From the NCBI GenBank assembly GCA_003500135.1, contig DNTA01000266.1, forward strand, positions 1 through 18,038: 18,038 nt of DNA, read 5' to 3'. Shown piece after piece: positions 17,858 to 18,038 of this stretch. Position 1 is the stretch's first letter. Every line of letters starts with the position of its first letter. Both the position numbers and the translations under genes were made by a program. The notes below the pieces were generated by a model that had not been told where the DNA came from, did no database searches, and worked only from the letters and a program-made list of their open reading frames with translations. This stretch comes from Cytophagales bacterium. Lineage in GTDB: Bacteria; Bacteroidota; Bacteroidia; Cytophagales; Cyclobacteriaceae.

Positions 17858-18038
17858 CTTTGGCCGGATCTGTTTTTCTAAATCGCTGTATATTAGCTAA
17901 AATACCACTTTTTACATACTTATCATAAATATTCCTCCCCAGGTTCATAAAAGGTTGCAATTGAAAAATCACAGCACAACCAATGATAGTCCCTCTTTTT
18001 ATTGTTTTCTTAGAGACACTAATTAGGGCTTCCTCAGA
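17844..18038 (-). CDS. 3' end of an unidentified protein, partial at the window edge, ending inside the IS end
   Basis: On the minus strand this frame is open for 64 codons from the window edge to a TAG at 17846-17844. The visible part has a basic stretch (SKKTIKRG), a hydrophobic run (TIIGCAVIFQLQPF) and a basic, soluble-looking tail (NIYDKYVKSG, then NIQRFRKTD), ending AKVLLK. The last four residues and the stop come from the right inverted repeat of the IS, so the original C-terminus may have been replaced by the insertion. I do not recognise the family. An open frame of this length is uncommon but not impossible by chance in AT-rich DNA, and its real start lies beyond the window. Confidence 0.4.
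   Translation of the reverse strand, partial: SEEALISVSKKTIKRGTIIGCAVIFQLQPFMNLGRNIYDKYVKSGILANIQRFRKTDPAKVLLK

Overview
The window looks like chromosome from a member of the phylum Bacteroidota, probably a Cytophagales-like marine or soil bacterium. This is inferred from three things: low-to-moderate GC with AT-rich intergenic stretches, a secreted protein with a carboxypeptidase-regulatory-like N-terminal domain, and promoter-like TAnnTTTG elements with few Shine-Dalgarno sequences. The protein families and their arrangement also fit. No rRNA, tRNA or CRISPR array was found.

Layout. Positions 1-2306 carry two plus-strand housekeeping genes: a full-length Sua5-type threonylcarbamoyl-AMP synthase (tRNA t6A synthesis) and phosphoglycerate kinase (glycolysis). 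A RecQ-family helicase follows on the minus strand (2342-4270). It converges on pgk, and the strong hairpin after pgk lies over the last codons of recQ. After an AT-rich divergent intergenic region comes a secreted protein of unknown exact function (4468-5691). Next is a two-gene potassium uptake operon, trkA-trkH (5884-8706). Then comes a very large alpha-2-macroglobulin with an intact thioester motif (8807-14395), followed by penicillin-binding protein 1C (14445-16841). The last two form the well-known bacterial pair in which a peptidoglycan polymerase is coupled to a periplasmic protease trap. A 12-bp perfect inverted repeat fills most of the 49 bases between them and ends three bases before the pbpC start codon.

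The right end (about 16879-17857) is a decayed insertion sequence of the IS1595/ISXO2 type. It has recognisable 21-bp terminal inverted repeats. Its transposase is broken by a one-base deletion in the zinc ribbon and by an in-frame stop, and it probably also has a small in-frame deletion and an Asp-to-Asn change at a catalytic position. Beyond it, a minus-strand open frame enters from the right edge of the window and takes its stop codon from inside the IS end. It may be the 3' end of a neighbouring gene altered by the insertion.

Most of the window is ordinary core genome. The places that merit a second look are the hairpin at the pbpC start, the pgk/recQ overlap terminator, the membrane-anchored (not lipoprotein) alpha-2-macroglobulin with its Asp/Tyr/Asn-rich insert, and the IS-altered gene end. 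I found no convincing sign of a wholly new system.
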